Source of the DNA: Paenibacillus macerans | GTDB taxonomy: Bacteria > Bacillota > Bacilli > Paenibacillales > Paenibacillaceae | Assembly: GCF_023715465.1 (NCBI RefSeq) | Contig: NZ_JAMBOE010000028.1 | Coordinates: 1-46,146, forward strand | Direction: 5' to 3' | DNA: 46,146 nt | Part shown: positions 6,707-15,159 of the stretch, in pieces | Layout of the letters: each line of letters starts with the position of its first letter | Position numbering within the stretch: position 1 is the first letter of the stretch | Notes under the pieces: model-generated | Databases searched by the model: none | Told to the model about the DNA's origin: nothing | What the model saw: the letters and a program-made list of their open reading frames with translations, nothing else | Position numbers and translations under genes: made by a program

Positions 6707-9157
6707 CTATTTTCTAAGTTCGGCGGCAAAAGTTTGCGTCAGTCCGGCCACGACCCGATCATGGACCGCCGTCACCTCTTCGTCCGTCAGTGTCCGTTCC
6801 TTGTGACGATACACCAGGGACAACGCCACGCTCTTTTTACCTTCGCCCAGTTTGGAACCGGTAAATACGTCAAACACCTGCACGTCTTCCAGCAGCTCGC
6901 CCGCCGTTTGCCGGATTTCGGCGATCAGCGCGCCGGCTTCGACATCGTCCGCAACGACGACGGCGATATCCCTTTGCATCGCCGGGAAACGGGGCAGTTC
7001 GCGGTATACGGCCGGTTCTCCGGCATATTCATAAATCGGCTTCAGCAGCAGCTCGGCCACATACGTATCGTCCAGATCCAGTTCCCGCTGAAGCTCTGGA
7101 TGAATTTGTCCCAGCGAGCCGATCCAGCGTTTTCCGCCCTCCGTCTGCAAATATATGGAGGCCGAACGCCCCGGATGGAAGCCTTGCGGTTGATCCGCCG
7201 CATAGGTCACGCGGCCGCCCAGCCCGAGATAATCGAACAAGCTTTCCAGCGCGCCTTTCAAATCGAAGAAATCGACCTTCTCGGCCGGTGCGTTCCAGCG
7301 CTTCGTCTCGCGCTCGCCGGTCAGCAGCAGGCCAAGCGCAGGCACTTCATCCGGCTGCTTCGTCAGCTTCGCTTCCTCGGTCACGAACACGCCGCCGATT
7401 TCGAACAGCGCCAGATTTTCCTGCTTGCGGTTACGGTTGTATACGGCAATATCGATCATACCCGGCAGCAGGCTGCTCCGCAAAGTGCTGCGGTCCTCGC
7501 TCATCGGCATCGCCAGTTTAACTTCATGGCCGTCTCCGCCAAGCTGCGGGAACTTCCGGGCCGCTCCCTCCCGAATGAAGGAGTAGCCGAGCACTTCCTG
7601 CCAGCCGCCATGGACCAGCAGGCCGCGGATGGCCCGCCGCAGCGCCTGCGGCTTCGTGTAACCCCCGGCCGTGGTTGGCCCTTCGATCAGCGTGGTCGGG
7701 ATGTTGTCGTAGCCATAAAGCCGTGCAACCTCTTCGATCAAATCGACATCCCGGATGATGTCTCCCCGCCGGGTCGGAATCCGCACATCCAGCGCATCCT
7801 CGGGAAGATCGGCGCTGGCGAAGCCAAGCCGCGTCAGAATCGTTTTCGTCTCCAGCGTAGAGATGTCCGTTCCCAGGTAATCGTTCAGCTTGCGAAGGGA
7901 CAAAGTAACCACCTGCTCCTGTGGCTCACGGTTCACGACCTCTACGATGCCCTTGCAGACATTGCCCCCGGCATATTTGGCCATCAGCTCGGCGGCGCGG
8001 TTCAGCGCAGGAATGACGGAGGACGGATCAACCTCTTTCTCGAAGCGCTGCGAAGCTTCCGAGCGAAGCCCCAGCGTGCGGGACGTTTTCCGCACAGATC
8101 CGCCGTCGAATTTCGCCGACTCGAGCACGATGTTGACCGTCCGGTCCGTCACCTCCGAGTCGAGGCCTCCCATCACGCCGGCCAGGCCTACCGGCTTATC
8201 CTGGCCGTCCACAATGAGCAGCGCCCCGGGCTCCAGCTCGCGTTCCTGGCCGTCCAGGGTCACCAGCTTTTCGCCTTCGCGCGACTGGCGGACGCCGATT
8301 TGCCCGCCGGCGATTTTGTCGGCGTCAAACGCGTGCAGCGGTTGTCCGTACTCCAGCATGACATAGTTGGTAATGTCCACGACATTGCTGATCGGACGGA
8401 TCCCGGCGGCCATCAGCCGGTTTTGCATCCACAGCGGCGACGGTCCGATCTTGACCTCGGATATGCAGCGGACAGCATAGCGGCTGCACAGCTCGGTTGC
8501 CTCTACTTTGACCGCGATCCGCTCGTTGGCGGGCTGAGCGAATTCAATCAGCTCTTTCTCCGGCTGCGGCAGCTTCACCTCGCGGCCCAGGATCGCGCCA
8601 ACTTCATAAGCGGCCCCAAGCATGCTGAGGCAGTCGGAGCGGTTCGGCGTCAGATCGAAATCGAGCACCTGATCGTCCAGGCCCAGCAGCCCCGCGATCG
8701 GCGTTCCGATCTTGGCGTCCTCCGGCAGCACCAGGATGCCCTCCTGCTGCTCCTTCGGCAGCAGCTTGTCGTTCATGCCCAGCTCTTTGGCGGAGCAGAT
8801 CATCCCTTGCGAAGGGACGCCGCGCAGTTTCGCCTTTTTGATCTCCAGCCCGCCCGGCAGTTTGGCGCCAACGAGCGCAACCGGCACCTTCTGGCCGGCG
8901 GCGACGTTTTTTGCGCCGCAGACGATCTGCAGTTCCTCATCCTGCCCGGCGTCGACGATGCAGACGTTCAGCTTGTCGGCATCCGGATGCTTTTCCTTGC
9001 TTTTGACGTAACCGACGACCACGTTCGATACGCCTTTGTTGCGGTTTTCGACAGAATCGATCTCAATTCCCGAGCGCGTAATCCGCTCCGCAAGGTCTTC
9101 GATATTTACTCCGTCCAGCGATATATAATCGGACAACCATTCGGTTGATACTTTCAT
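6707..9157 (-). CDS. pheT: Phenylalanyl-tRNA synthetase beta subunit
   Basis: 816 residues, the usual length. Order: N-terminal part; an OB-fold tRNA-binding domain (about 40-150, HPDADKLNVC and GAKNVAAGQKVPVA); B3/B4 editing domain; B5; the catalytic-like core; and a C-terminal anticodon-binding FDX-ACB domain (about 720-816, RFPAMQRDIAVVV). It forms the alpha2-beta2 enzyme with PheS and charges tRNA-Phe; the B3/B4 region removes mischarged Tyr. Start ATG with GGGAAGGGA upstream, 24 bp after pheS; both are under the pheS T-box. Confidence 0.97.
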   Translation of the reverse strand: MKVSTEWLSDYISLDGVNIEDLAERITRSGIEIDSVENRNKGVSNVVVGYVKSKEKHPDADKLNVCIVDAGQDEELQIVCGAKNVAAGQKVPVALVGAKLPGGLEIKKAKLRGVPSQGMICSAKELGMNDKLLPKEQQEGILVLPEDAKIGTPIAGLLGLDDQVLDFDLTPNRSDCLSMLGAAYEVGAILGREVKLPQPEKELIEFAQPANERIAVKVEATELCSRYAVRCISEVKIGPSPLWMQNRLMAAGIRPISNVVDITNYVMLEYGQPLHAFDADKIAGGQIGVRQSREGEKLVTLDGQERELEPGALLIVDGQDKPVGLAGVMGGLDSEVTDRTVNIVLESAKFDGGSVRKTSRTLGLRSEASQRFEKEVDPSSVIPALNRAAELMAKYAGGNVCKGIVEVVNREPQEQVVTLSLRKLNDYLGTDISTLETKTILTRLGFASADLPEDALDVRIPTRRGDIIRDVDLIEEVARLYGYDNIPTTLIEGPTTAGGYTKPQALRRAIRGLLVHGGWQEVLGYSFIREGAARKFPQLGGDGHEVKLAMPMSEDRSTLRSSLLPGMIDIAVYNRNRKQENLALFEIGGVFVTEEAKLTKQPDEVPALGLLLTGERETKRWNAPAEKVDFFDLKGALESLFDYLGLGGRVTYAADQPQGFHPGRSASIYLQTEGGKRWIGSLGQIHPELQRELDLDDTYVAELLLKPIYEYAGEPAVYRELPRFPAMQRDIAVVVADDVEAGALIAEIRQTAGELLEDVQVFDVFTGSKLGEGKKSVALSLVYRHKERTLTDEEVTAVHDRVVAGLTQTFAAELRK

Positions 9158-9181
9158 CGTAATCCCTTCCCTCTTCCAAAA

Positions 9182-10216
9182 TTAAACTCTGGCAAACTGC
9201 TGCAGGAAACGCTGATCGTTGTTGTAGAAATAACGGATGTCGTCCACCCCGTATTTCAGCATCGCGATCCGTTCCATACCCATCCCGAACGCAAACCCGC
9301 TGTACTGCTCGGGATCGTACCCGCTCATCTCCAGCACGCGCGGGTGCACCATGCCGCTGCCAAGAATCTCCAGCCATCCGGTGTGCTTGCACACCCGGCA
9401 GCCGCTGCCGCCGCATTTCATGCACGTTACGTCCACCTCGACGCTGGGCTCCGTGAACGGGAAGAAGCTCGGACGCAGGCGGATTTGCGTGTTCGGCCCG
9501 AACATTTTGCGCGTGAATTCCAACAGCGTGCCCTTGAGGTCGCTCATGCGGATGTTTTTGCCGACGACAAGTCCTTCAATTTGATGGAACTGGAACGAGT
9601 GGGTCGCATCGTCGTCATCGCGCCGGAACACCCGGCCCGGACAGATGATTTTGACCGGCACTTCGCCCTTCATCGCCTCCATCGTGCGCGCCTGTACCGG
9701 CGACGTATGCGTCCGCATCAGCAAATCGTCGGTAAGGTAAAAGGAATCCTGCATGTCGCGGGCGGGATGGTCTTTCGGCAGATTGAGCGCTTCGAAGTTA
9801 TAATAGTCGGTTTCCACTTCCGGCCCTTCCGCGATAGAATAGCCCATGCCGATAAAAATATCCTCAATCTGCTGAATGATCTGGTTCAGCGGATGAACCG
9901 CTCCCTGCTTCAGCGGGCGGCCCGGCAGCGTTACGTCGACCTTCTCGGCGGCCAGCCGCTGCTCCGTCTCAAGACGCTCAAAATACGCCTGCTTCTCTTC
10001 GATCAGCGCCTCGATCGCCGACCGCACCTCGTTGCCGATCTGCCCGATGACCGGGCGCTCCTCCGCGCTTAACGATCCCATGCCGCGCAGGATTTCCGTC
10101 AGCGCTCCTTTTTTGCCCAAATATTTGACCCGCAATTCGCCCAACTGCCCGGCGTCCGCCACTTTGCTAAGCTGCTCCAGCGCTTCGTGTTTGAGTGCTT
10201 CCAAACGTTCTTTCAT
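9182..10216 (-). CDS. pheS: Phenylalanyl-tRNA synthetase alpha subunit
   Basis: 344 residues, identical in length to B. subtilis PheS. It has the N-terminal coiled coil and class II motifs: motif 2 VFRRDDDDATHSFQFHQIEG and motif 3 GFAFGMGMERIAMLKYG. The ATG at 10216 is chosen because GAGGAGG lies just upstream; the reading frame is open a further seven codons to a TTG that overlaps the ribosome site. First gene of the pheST operon, preceded by a T-box leader. Confidence 0.97.
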   Translation of the reverse strand: MKERLEALKHEALEQLSKVADAGQLGELRVKYLGKKGALTEILRGMGSLSAEERPVIGQIGNEVRSAIEALIEEKQAYFERLETEQRLAAEKVDVTLPGRPLKQGAVHPLNQIIQQIEDIFIGMGYSIAEGPEVETDYYNFEALNLPKDHPARDMQDSFYLTDDLLMRTHTSPVQARTMEAMKGEVPVKIICPGRVFRRDDDDATHSFQFHQIEGLVVGKNIRMSDLKGTLLEFTRKMFGPNTQIRLRPSFFPFTEPSVEVDVTCMKCGGSGCRVCKHTGWLEILGSGMVHPRVLEMSGYDPEQYSGFAFGMGMERIAMLKYGVDDIRYFYNNDQRFLQQFARV

Positions 10217-10237
10217 GAATTTTTCCTCCTCAGACAA

Positions 10238-10600
10238 AATAAAAAGGCCTTTTCTCCCGAAAGGGACGAAAAGACCGTGGTACCACCCTTGTTAGAGCCC
10301 ATTATGTCCGGTGTTTCCCAGGCCTCGGCAAGATTAGCGCCAACCTTGCGCAAACTTTGGCCAAACGGTGTCCGGTGCTTCCTGCAGCTCTCACTTTAAC
10401 GATATAACGGATCGTAACCGGTATCCTCTACTGCGCCGGCCCTCGCCCATTGAATCGGCGGGAAGCAGCGGGGTTCAAGGAACTGCTCCGGAGCGAACTT
10501 CGGCAGCCTGTTTCCGTGGGGACGCTCTCAATCTCCGGCTTCCCCTCCCTGTAAGGAGGCTTCTGCTTACTCTTCTCCATCATCGCATTTCGTTCATGAT
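10238..10600 (-). promoter_or_regulatory. T-box riboswitch of pheST (Phe specifier UUC)
   Basis: The T-box sequence AGGGTGGTACCACGG is at 10275-10289 (minus). It is followed by terminator stem GGTCTTTTC/GAAAAGGCC (10246-10276) and a T-rich run. The Stem I segment reads AAG-TTC-GCTCCGGAGCAG. Aligned with the ilvB T-box (GAG-CTC-ACCTCGGAGCTG) this places the specifier triplet at 10495-10497 as UUC, a Phe codon. Uncharged tRNA-Phe should therefore allow read-through. Confidence 0.9.
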
Positions 10601-10653
10601 CGTTCGCGGCTGCGTCCGTAACGGACGCGCTTTCGCTTGCGACTTTAACTGCT

Positions 10654-10682
10654 ATTATATGCAAACTTGCCGCCATTGGCAA
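10654..10682 (-). promoter_or_regulatory. Promoter of the pheST operon
   Basis: Minus strand: -35 TTGCCA (10677-10682), exactly 17 bp, -10 TATAAT (10654-10659). It lies just upstream of the T-box Stem I and is divergent from ywbE. Confidence 0.85.
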
Positions 10683-10744
10683 GCCGCCGCGTAAATATGG
10701 TATGTTTATCTCAGCAATCTATACCACATAAGGAGTACAACTGC

Positions 10745-10951
10745 ATGAACGGCAACGAACGCAAAAACATCTCCCCCGGCCTTACCGTCGACATCGTGCT
10801 GAAAAAAGACCAGCCCACCGGCCGCCTGACCCGCGGCGTGGTGAAAGATATCCTGACGAATTCGCCCACCCATCCTCACGGCATCAAGGTGCGGCTTCAG
10901 GACGGCCAAGTGGGCCGGGTGAAGGTCATCCATCCGGCCAAAGCGGACTAA
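10745..10951 (+). CDS. ywbE: YwbE family protein
   Basis: 68 residues, a small basic protein of the DUF2196/YwbE type: SPGLTVDIVLKKDQPTGRLT, then GVVKDILTNSPTHPHGIKV and a final QVGRVKVI. The pattern suggests a compact beta-barrel (KOW/SH3-like); its biochemical role is not established. ATG at 10745 is chosen because AAGGAG is 9 bases upstream. The frame is open upstream into the pheS promoter, which is not expected to be coding. Single gene, divergent from pheST. Confidence 0.8.
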   Translation: MNGNERKNISPGLTVDIVLKKDQPTGRLTRGVVKDILTNSPTHPHGIKVRLQDGQVGRVKVIHPAKAD

Positions 10952-10986
10952 CCGTGCCGCGAGGCTCTATCCATACGGGCAGCCGG

Positions 10987-11616
10987 TCACTTCCGAGCGA
11001 CAGGATGGCGCAGGACGGTTTTCATTTTTTCCGGCGAGGTTTTGCGAAGGTCCGACAAATAGATTTCATGATGGCTCCGCTTCGGCCCCAGGTCTTCGCT
11101 CAGGCCATGTTCGGCCATATATGCGCGCATTTTTCCGACGGAGTCCGGCTCTGAACTGAATGGACCGACATGCAGCATTTGCACGCACAGCCCTTCCTCG
11201 TAAATGTTCAACCCCGCTCGGCTGAAATCCAAGTCCGGCTTCTTCTTTGCCGCTTGCTCGGCGGCGCGTCCAAAAACCGCTTCAGTCACGAAATCGGGCT
11301 GGCGGATCATCACGGTCCATGTCCATTGGTTCCGGTCCGGATCGTAACCTCCCCCGCGGGAGTCCCACAAGCCTTCAAGCGGAGGCACCACATATTCGAA
11401 ATAACCTTCCGGGGGGGCCGCGCTTAACTTGCTCATTTTAATGCTGTAAGTTATAGCGTACAGTATCTCCACAGCCTCTTTGTACAGCGTTCCCTCGGGC
11501 GCTCCCTCACCGTTCACCATAATGAAGCGGATCGGCGGGACTTCTATCAGCATCGGCTCCGGTTTCGGCAAATACAGCTCCTTGTATTTCTTTTTATAAT
11601 CGAGTTTTTCCGTCAT
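10987..11616 (-). CDS. GyrI-like small-molecule-binding protein
   Basis: 209 residues of the GyrI-like/effector-binding superfamily. Visible pieces are PPIRFIMVNGEGAPEG near 25-40, YAITYSIKMSKL and YFEYVVPPLEGLW in the middle, and MLHVGPFSSEPDSV with KRSHHEIYLSDLRKTSPEK at the end, typical of the stand-alone form. No DNA-binding domain. It starts 24 bp after the WYL fusion gene and probably belongs to that transcript. Ligand unknown; these domains bind cationic drugs or other small molecules. Confidence 0.8.
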   Translation of the reverse strand: MTEKLDYKKKYKELYLPKPEPMLIEVPPIRFIMVNGEGAPEGTLYKEAVEILYAITYSIKMSKLSAAPPEGYFEYVVPPLEGLWDSRGGGYDPDRNQWTWTVMIRQPDFVTEAVFGRAAEQAAKKKPDLDFSRAGLNIYEEGLCVQMLHVGPFSSEPDSVGKMRAYMAEHGLSEDLGPKRSHHEIYLSDLRKTSPEKMKTVLRHPVARK

Positions 11617-11640
11617 CGTCCATCCTGCTCCTTATTCCCG

Positions 11641-13365
11641 CTAGTCCCGCTTCCAGCGCTTCAGCGTCGGAAACCACGCCTGCATCCGCGCTCTGGCCTG
11701 TTCCCGGTCCGCAAAAAATTCCGCTCCCGATTCGGCGCCATATTTCAGGCACAACTCGATCATCTCCTCCATGGACGAATCGCTCGTAAACGTCCCGTCC
11801 CGGTAGCAATAACCGCAATACTCATAGTTTGCCGCTCCGCCTTGTTCCGTGCCGAGCTCCTCGTTGTTGGTCAGCGGCATGCCGCAGCTTTGGCAGAACA
11901 GCTGGCCCTTGGCGACCGGAAAATACAGCTCCACATGCGCCGGATTCCCCGGTTCCGGATAATGTTCATGCACGGCTCCGGTTAACTGCAGTCCATGCTT
12001 GGGCAAATATTGTTCAATCGTTTGCTGAAACAGCTCGCCATAAGCCGTTCCGCTGCAGTCTCCCACCAGATAGGTGTGCGCGGGAATCGTCCATTTCGTC
12101 CATCCTTCCGGAACCTTCCCATCCGGTCTCACTTCGCAGCCGGCCAGATAAAGGCCGTGGTCGTCCCACCGTCCCAAGTAGTTGTCGGGGTGGCCCATCA
12201 GGCCCCACATTCCCTTAGGCGCCCCGCTTTCGTTCTTGAGGGCGATGTCCTGAATCTGGGAATACGCTCCGTTCGCCTGCTCCCAAAGGGGAACAATCCA
12301 CTGGGGTCCCTCGTCCGCTTTTCCCTGGCCAAGCTTTCCTGCCACCGTAAACTCTTCGGCATACTTCAACTTCAATTCCGCCATTTCTTGTACACTCCCT
12401 TCTTTAATGGAGCCATTATAACAACCATAATATGACGACAGTATGTCATATTCAGGAGGGTTTTGATATATTTTTGCGATTTTTTCGGCTTTGTCTCTCA
12501 GGATATGCCTAATATGGGGCGGGGAGATCACCCGGACGTCTTCGCCAAAAGACAGCAGGTACCCGTACACCCAGCCGTTTTCCGGATAACTGACCGTAAC
12601 CCGAAAGCTGCCGTCCTCGTTTTTATGCGCAGAGGTCCGGTCAAATTCATCATGGATACGGAAGGCCAAACGCGGCGAGAACCACAGCTCCAGACGAACA
12701 AGCGGCGCCGTTTCCTTTGCGGACGACACAAGATCGGGGACCTCGCCCTCCCTCCGCTCAAAATGCTCGCCGGTAAACGCGACCGCCTCCATCCGGCTGA
12801 TTTTGAACGTGCGGGGCGTTTGTTTTTGCAGGCAATAGCCTTGTAAATACCAGGACTTGTTTTTGAAATGCAGCTTCAGCGGATCGGCCTGCCTTAGCGT
12901 TTGTTCCCCGTTCGAATTGTAATAGGTAAAAGAAATCCGCCGCCGCTCCAGGATCGCCGTCTTCAGCATCCCGAATTTCCGCCGTTCCGCTTCACCGCTT
13001 TCCCAATGCGAAAAGTCGACGCCGATCCAGTTCACTTCTTCCCGCCGGAACAGGCTGCTCAGCTTAGCCAGCACCTCCCCGGTTTGCTCGGCATTCGTGG
13101 CCGCAAGGCTTTGCAGCCCAAACAGAATCTCGTTTTGCTCCGTTTCGGATAACAGCGATTTATTCAGCACAAAATCCGGCAGCAAGCCGATCCCCCCGCC
13201 CTTGCCTTTGCTGCAAAACACGGGGATACCCGCAGCGCTAAGCGTATCGATATCCCGGTAAATCGTGCGCGCCGACACCTCAAAACGTTCGGCAAGCTCG
13301 GCCGCTGTCACGGTTTTGCGTTCCATCAACAAATAGACAATCCCAAACAGCCGGTTCATTTGCAC
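11641..13365 (-). CDS. WYL-domain transcription regulator fused in frame to a GyrI-like/zinc-ribbon protein
   Basis: One open frame of 574 residues. Residues 1-60 form a DeoR/YafY-type winged helix (TAAELAERFEVSARTIYRDIDTL), and about 135-300 a WYL ligand-sensing domain. A linker (about 305-327) leads into a second protein that starts as an independent gene would (MAELKLKYAEEF at 328). It has a GyrI/AraC-effector-type domain and a C-terminal zinc ribbon (CQSCGMPL ... YCGYC). The linker DNA holds a TATAAT, a ribosome site and an operator matching the one upstream of the whole gene, so the second part can probably be made alone from an ATG at 12384. Regulator of its own operon; the inducer is unknown. 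Confidence 0.75.
   Translation of the reverse strand: MQMNRLFGIVYLLMERKTVTAAELAERFEVSARTIYRDIDTLSAAGIPVFCSKGKGGGIGLLPDFVLNKSLLSETEQNEILFGLQSLAATNAEQTGEVLAKLSSLFRREEVNWIGVDFSHWESGEAERRKFGMLKTAILERRRISFTYYNSNGEQTLRQADPLKLHFKNKSWYLQGYCLQKQTPRTFKISRMEAVAFTGEHFERREGEVPDLVSSAKETAPLVRLELWFSPRLAFRIHDEFDRTSAHKNEDGSFRVTVSYPENGWVYGYLLSFGEDVRVISPPHIRHILRDKAEKIAKIYQNPPEYDILSSYYGCYNGSIKEGSVQEMAELKLKYAEEFTVAGKLGQGKADEGPQWIVPLWEQANGAYSQIQDIALKNESGAPKGMWGLMGHPDNYLGRWDDHGLYLAGCEVRPDGKVPEGWTKWTIPAHTYLVGDCSGTAYGELFQQTIEQYLPKHGLQLTGAVHEHYPEPGNPAHVELYFPVAKGQLFCQSCGMPLTNNEELGTEQGGAANYEYCGYCYRDGTFTSDSSMEEMIELCLKYGAESGAEFFADREQARARMQAWFPTLKRWKRD
12416..12448 (-). promoter_or_regulatory. Internal promoter and operator inside the WYL fusion ORF
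   Basis: An extended -10 (TG-T-TATAAT, hexamer 12416-12421) with the palindrome TGACGACAGTATGTCA (12433-12448) over the -35 region. The operator shares the TGAC[AG]-ACA-N2-A-TGTCA form with the one at 13444-13459. It would drive the second half of the fusion (ATG at 12384, GGGAG upstream). Confidence 0.65.
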
Positions 13366-13443
13366 GCCAACTTCCCCCCCTGCTACGAGTTCCTGTATAA
13401 GTCACTGCGACAACTCCCTGCTATGAGTATACCGGCAGCAAGA

Positions 13444-13459
13444 TGACAACACCATGTCA
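13444..13459. promoter_or_regulatory. Operator upstream of the WYL regulator
   Basis: TGACAACACCATGTCA, an inverted repeat TGACA-N6-TGTCA, 79 bp upstream of the regulator start. The same pattern recurs at 12433-12448, which supports autoregulation by the WYL protein. Confidence 0.6.
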
Positions 13460-13523
13460 TTAAAAGCGAAAGACGGTAGCCGCTGATGATTATTGGTCGG
13501 GGGCATGTGCAACGGGGCGATGG

Positions 13524-13773
13524 AAATAGAGGTAGCGTGTTGGGTTGCTGCTTGCACTACCTCCCGCGAAAGAGATTAGAGGTAATTTATGGCGTTATTT
13601 CCGATATCCCCCCCTTTTGCGCAAAATAGCGGAACTTTTAGTCCCTATTCCTGCACCAAGCCTGGAAAAATCGCCCCTTTCGCCCCATCCTTCTAAAATA
13701 GCGGTAAAAAATGCCTCTATATTTGGCTGTACCCCTTTTTTGATGAAAATAGGACCATTTTTTACCGCTATTT
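13524..13773. repeat. R3 intergenic repeat (AAATAGCGG boxes, 50-bp period)
   Basis: Boxes with core TAG[AC]GG at 13527, 13577 and 13627 are spaced exactly 50 bp. Then comes AAATAGCGGTAAAAAATG (13696-13713) and its perfect 18-bp inverted copy at 13756-13773. Short spurious ORFs cross it on both strands. The gene-free stretch 13366-13869 holds only the operator, this repeat and the DoxX terminator. Confidence 0.65.
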
Positions 13774-13787
13774 CCCAGGCCTCCGCA

Positions 13788-13832
13788 AAAAGCAAAAAGA
13801 CCCTTCACTAAGGAAGAATCTTAGGAAGGGCC
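13788..13832 (-). terminator. Terminator of the DoxX gene
   Basis: On the minus strand CCCTTCCTAAG pairs with CTTAGTGAAGGG (one bulge), followed by TCTTTTTGCTTTTT. Confidence 0.75.
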
Positions 13833-13869
13833 TGCAGATCTTAGTTTCTTACCATTCCGGTCCGTCACT

Positions 13870-14409
13870 TTACGCCGTATGTTTCACATTCACCGGAGGT
13901 TGTGGTGCTCCCAGATGTGTTCCCGCATCCCCTTTTTTGCCGAACAGTTTGCGCAGGTAAGGGAGCACGTAGTAGTCGAGGCCGATTTTGCCGGCGTTGG
14001 CGGCGGCGGCGACCACCAGCACTTCAAGCAGCAGCATTTGCGCGTTTGTGCTTACCGTTCCGCTGAAGAGGAACGCTGCGTTCATCAACAGGCCCATCAG
14101 GGCGGCGAAGGTGGTGAAGGTGCCGAGGATCAGCCCCAGGCCGACCAGGAACTCGCCGTAAGGAACGAGGACGTTGAAGATGCCTACGTTAGGCAGGGCG
14201 AAATGTTCCAGGAAGGTGGCCCACCAGCCTTGAACAGCGGGATGATCGCCCGTGCTGTTCGCGATCGCGCCGGTGAGGAAGCCTGCGGCGTCGAAGCCGC
14301 CGGTAATTTTATGATACCCTGCTTCAATCCATTGGTACCCGAGGTAAACCCGGATGACGGTCAGCAGCCACATGGCGATTTTATTGGTTCTCAGGAAGTT
14401 GTTAAACAT
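13870..14409 (-). CDS. DoxX family membrane protein
   Basis: 179 residues with about four transmembrane helices (near 15-35, 85-110, 112-130 and 135-155) and the family pattern (RVYLGYQWIEAGYHKI early; LVPYGEFLVGLGLILG in the middle). DoxX/DoxD-like proteins are membrane proteins tied to quinone- or thiol-linked redox and oxidative stress, but the exact reaction here is unknown. ATG at 14409 is chosen: AAGGAG is 8 bases upstream, while the earlier in-frame GTG sits inside the ribosome site. Single gene with its own terminator. Its promoter carries two Crp/Fnr-type boxes, suggesting control by oxygen, redox or a related signal. Confidence 0.85.
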   Translation of the reverse strand: MFNNFLRTNKIAMWLLTVIRVYLGYQWIEAGYHKITGGFDAAGFLTGAIANSTGDHPAVQGWWATFLEHFALPNVGIFNVLVPYGEFLVGLGLILGTFTTFAALMGLLMNAAFLFSGTVSTNAQMLLLEVLVVAAAANAGKIGLDYYVLPYLRKLFGKKGDAGTHLGAPQPPVNVKHTA

Positions 14410-14477
14410 TTTTACCACTCCTTAAGTGATTTGTTCGGTTGGTTTGTTTTTTAAGGATGATCATCTTTGATGTTTTT

Positions 14478-14526
14478 ATTATAAGTGATATTTTTCACAA
14501 CATATGTGATTTAAATCACATATGTT
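14478..14526 (-). promoter_or_regulatory. DoxX promoter with two Crp/Fnr-type boxes
   Basis: The -10 TATAAT is at 14478-14483 (minus) and the -35 position is poor (CATATG). Box 1, TGTGATTTAAATCACA (14505-14520), is a perfect TGTGA-N6-TCACA inside a 28-bp perfect palindrome (14499-14526). It is centred about 41.5 bp upstream of the expected start, the classic class II activator position. Box 2, AGTGATATTTTTCACA (14484-14499), is centred 21 bp further downstream. Confidence 0.75.
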
Positions 14527-14612
14527 AAAAATTTAATAAATTAATTTTAATCTAACCCATCTGTTCATGAATCTCTTCCAAACAGCAACGTCTTCCTTTA
14601 CGAAAAATTATG

Positions 14613-14641
14613 TTGCACCAAGCCAGCAAAAGTGTTATATT
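14613..14641 (+). promoter_or_regulatory. Promoter of the tRNA-Pro/tRNA-Gly operon
   Basis: -35 TTGCAC (14613-14618), 17 bp, -10 TATATT (14636-14641), about 42 bp before the tRNA-Pro. Confidence 0.8.
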
Positions 14642-14682
14642 ATATTTTGTCTTCGCGTTAGAGGCTGATCCGCGAAGCTTTA

Positions 14683-14759
14683 CGGGACGTAGCTCAGCTT
14701 GGTAGAGCACCTGGTTTGGGACCAGGGGGTCGCATGTTCGAATCGTGTCGTCCCGACCA
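14683..14759 (+). tRNA. tRNA-Pro (anticodon TGG)
   Basis: 77 nt including encoded CCA. Acceptor stem CGGGACG/CGTCCCG, D-arm AGCTCAGCTTGGTAGAGC, anticodon loop with TGG between CTGGT-type and ACCAG stem strands, T-loop TTCGAAT. The T-stem has two G-U pairs. Confidence 0.95.
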
Positions 14760-14835
14760 TTAATGTTTTGGTATGGGCCCCGCAATAGTAATCGGAATTC
14801 GCTGCGGAGCTTAACGCCACTTTTGTGGGTAATGT

Positions 14836-14909
14836 GCGGGTGTAGTTCAATGGTAGAACTCCAGCCTTCCAAGCTGGTAGCGTGGGTTCGATTCCCATCA
14901 CCCGCTCCA
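14836..14909 (+). tRNA. tRNA-Gly (anticodon TCC)
   Basis: 74 nt including encoded CCA. Acceptor GCGGGTG/CACCCGC, D-arm with TTCAATGGTAGAA, anticodon stem CCAGC/GCTGG with loop containing TCC, T-loop TTCGATT. It lies 76 bp after tRNA-Pro, same transcript. Confidence 0.95.
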
Positions 14910-14923
14910 TAATGAATGCAACG

Positions 14924-14955
14924 AATCCTTACACGGTAAGGATTTTTTTATTTTT
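14924..14955 (+). terminator. Terminator of the tRNA operon
   Basis: AATCCTTAC-acg-GTAAGGATT hairpin followed by TTTTTATTTTT. Confidence 0.85.
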
Positions 14956-15159
14956 CCGGGAGAAAGTAAGAAAAACGCCTGACGGCGTCCTTTAATGGCC
15001 CTGACTTCTACTTTGGAGCGATTGGAGGGATGGGTGTTCTTACCCTGTACTCATTCCTTCTTCGGTTCTTTAAGTAACCTTCCCCTTCTTTCATGAACAG
15101 CAGCGCCCCAGTACCTCGGCCCTTTCCAATCTGTAGTCTACATCCAGTGGACGCTGCTC

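Noticed and set aside
6677..9148. 823-codon open frame opposite pheT
   Set aside because: It is the exact antisense of pheT, rich in Arg/Gln/His/Leu as expected for a shadow frame, and has no ribosome site or known motifs.
13545..13811. Short ORFs on both strands upstream of DoxX
   Set aside because: They run through the R3 palindromic repeat and the DoxX terminator, and have no ribosome site.
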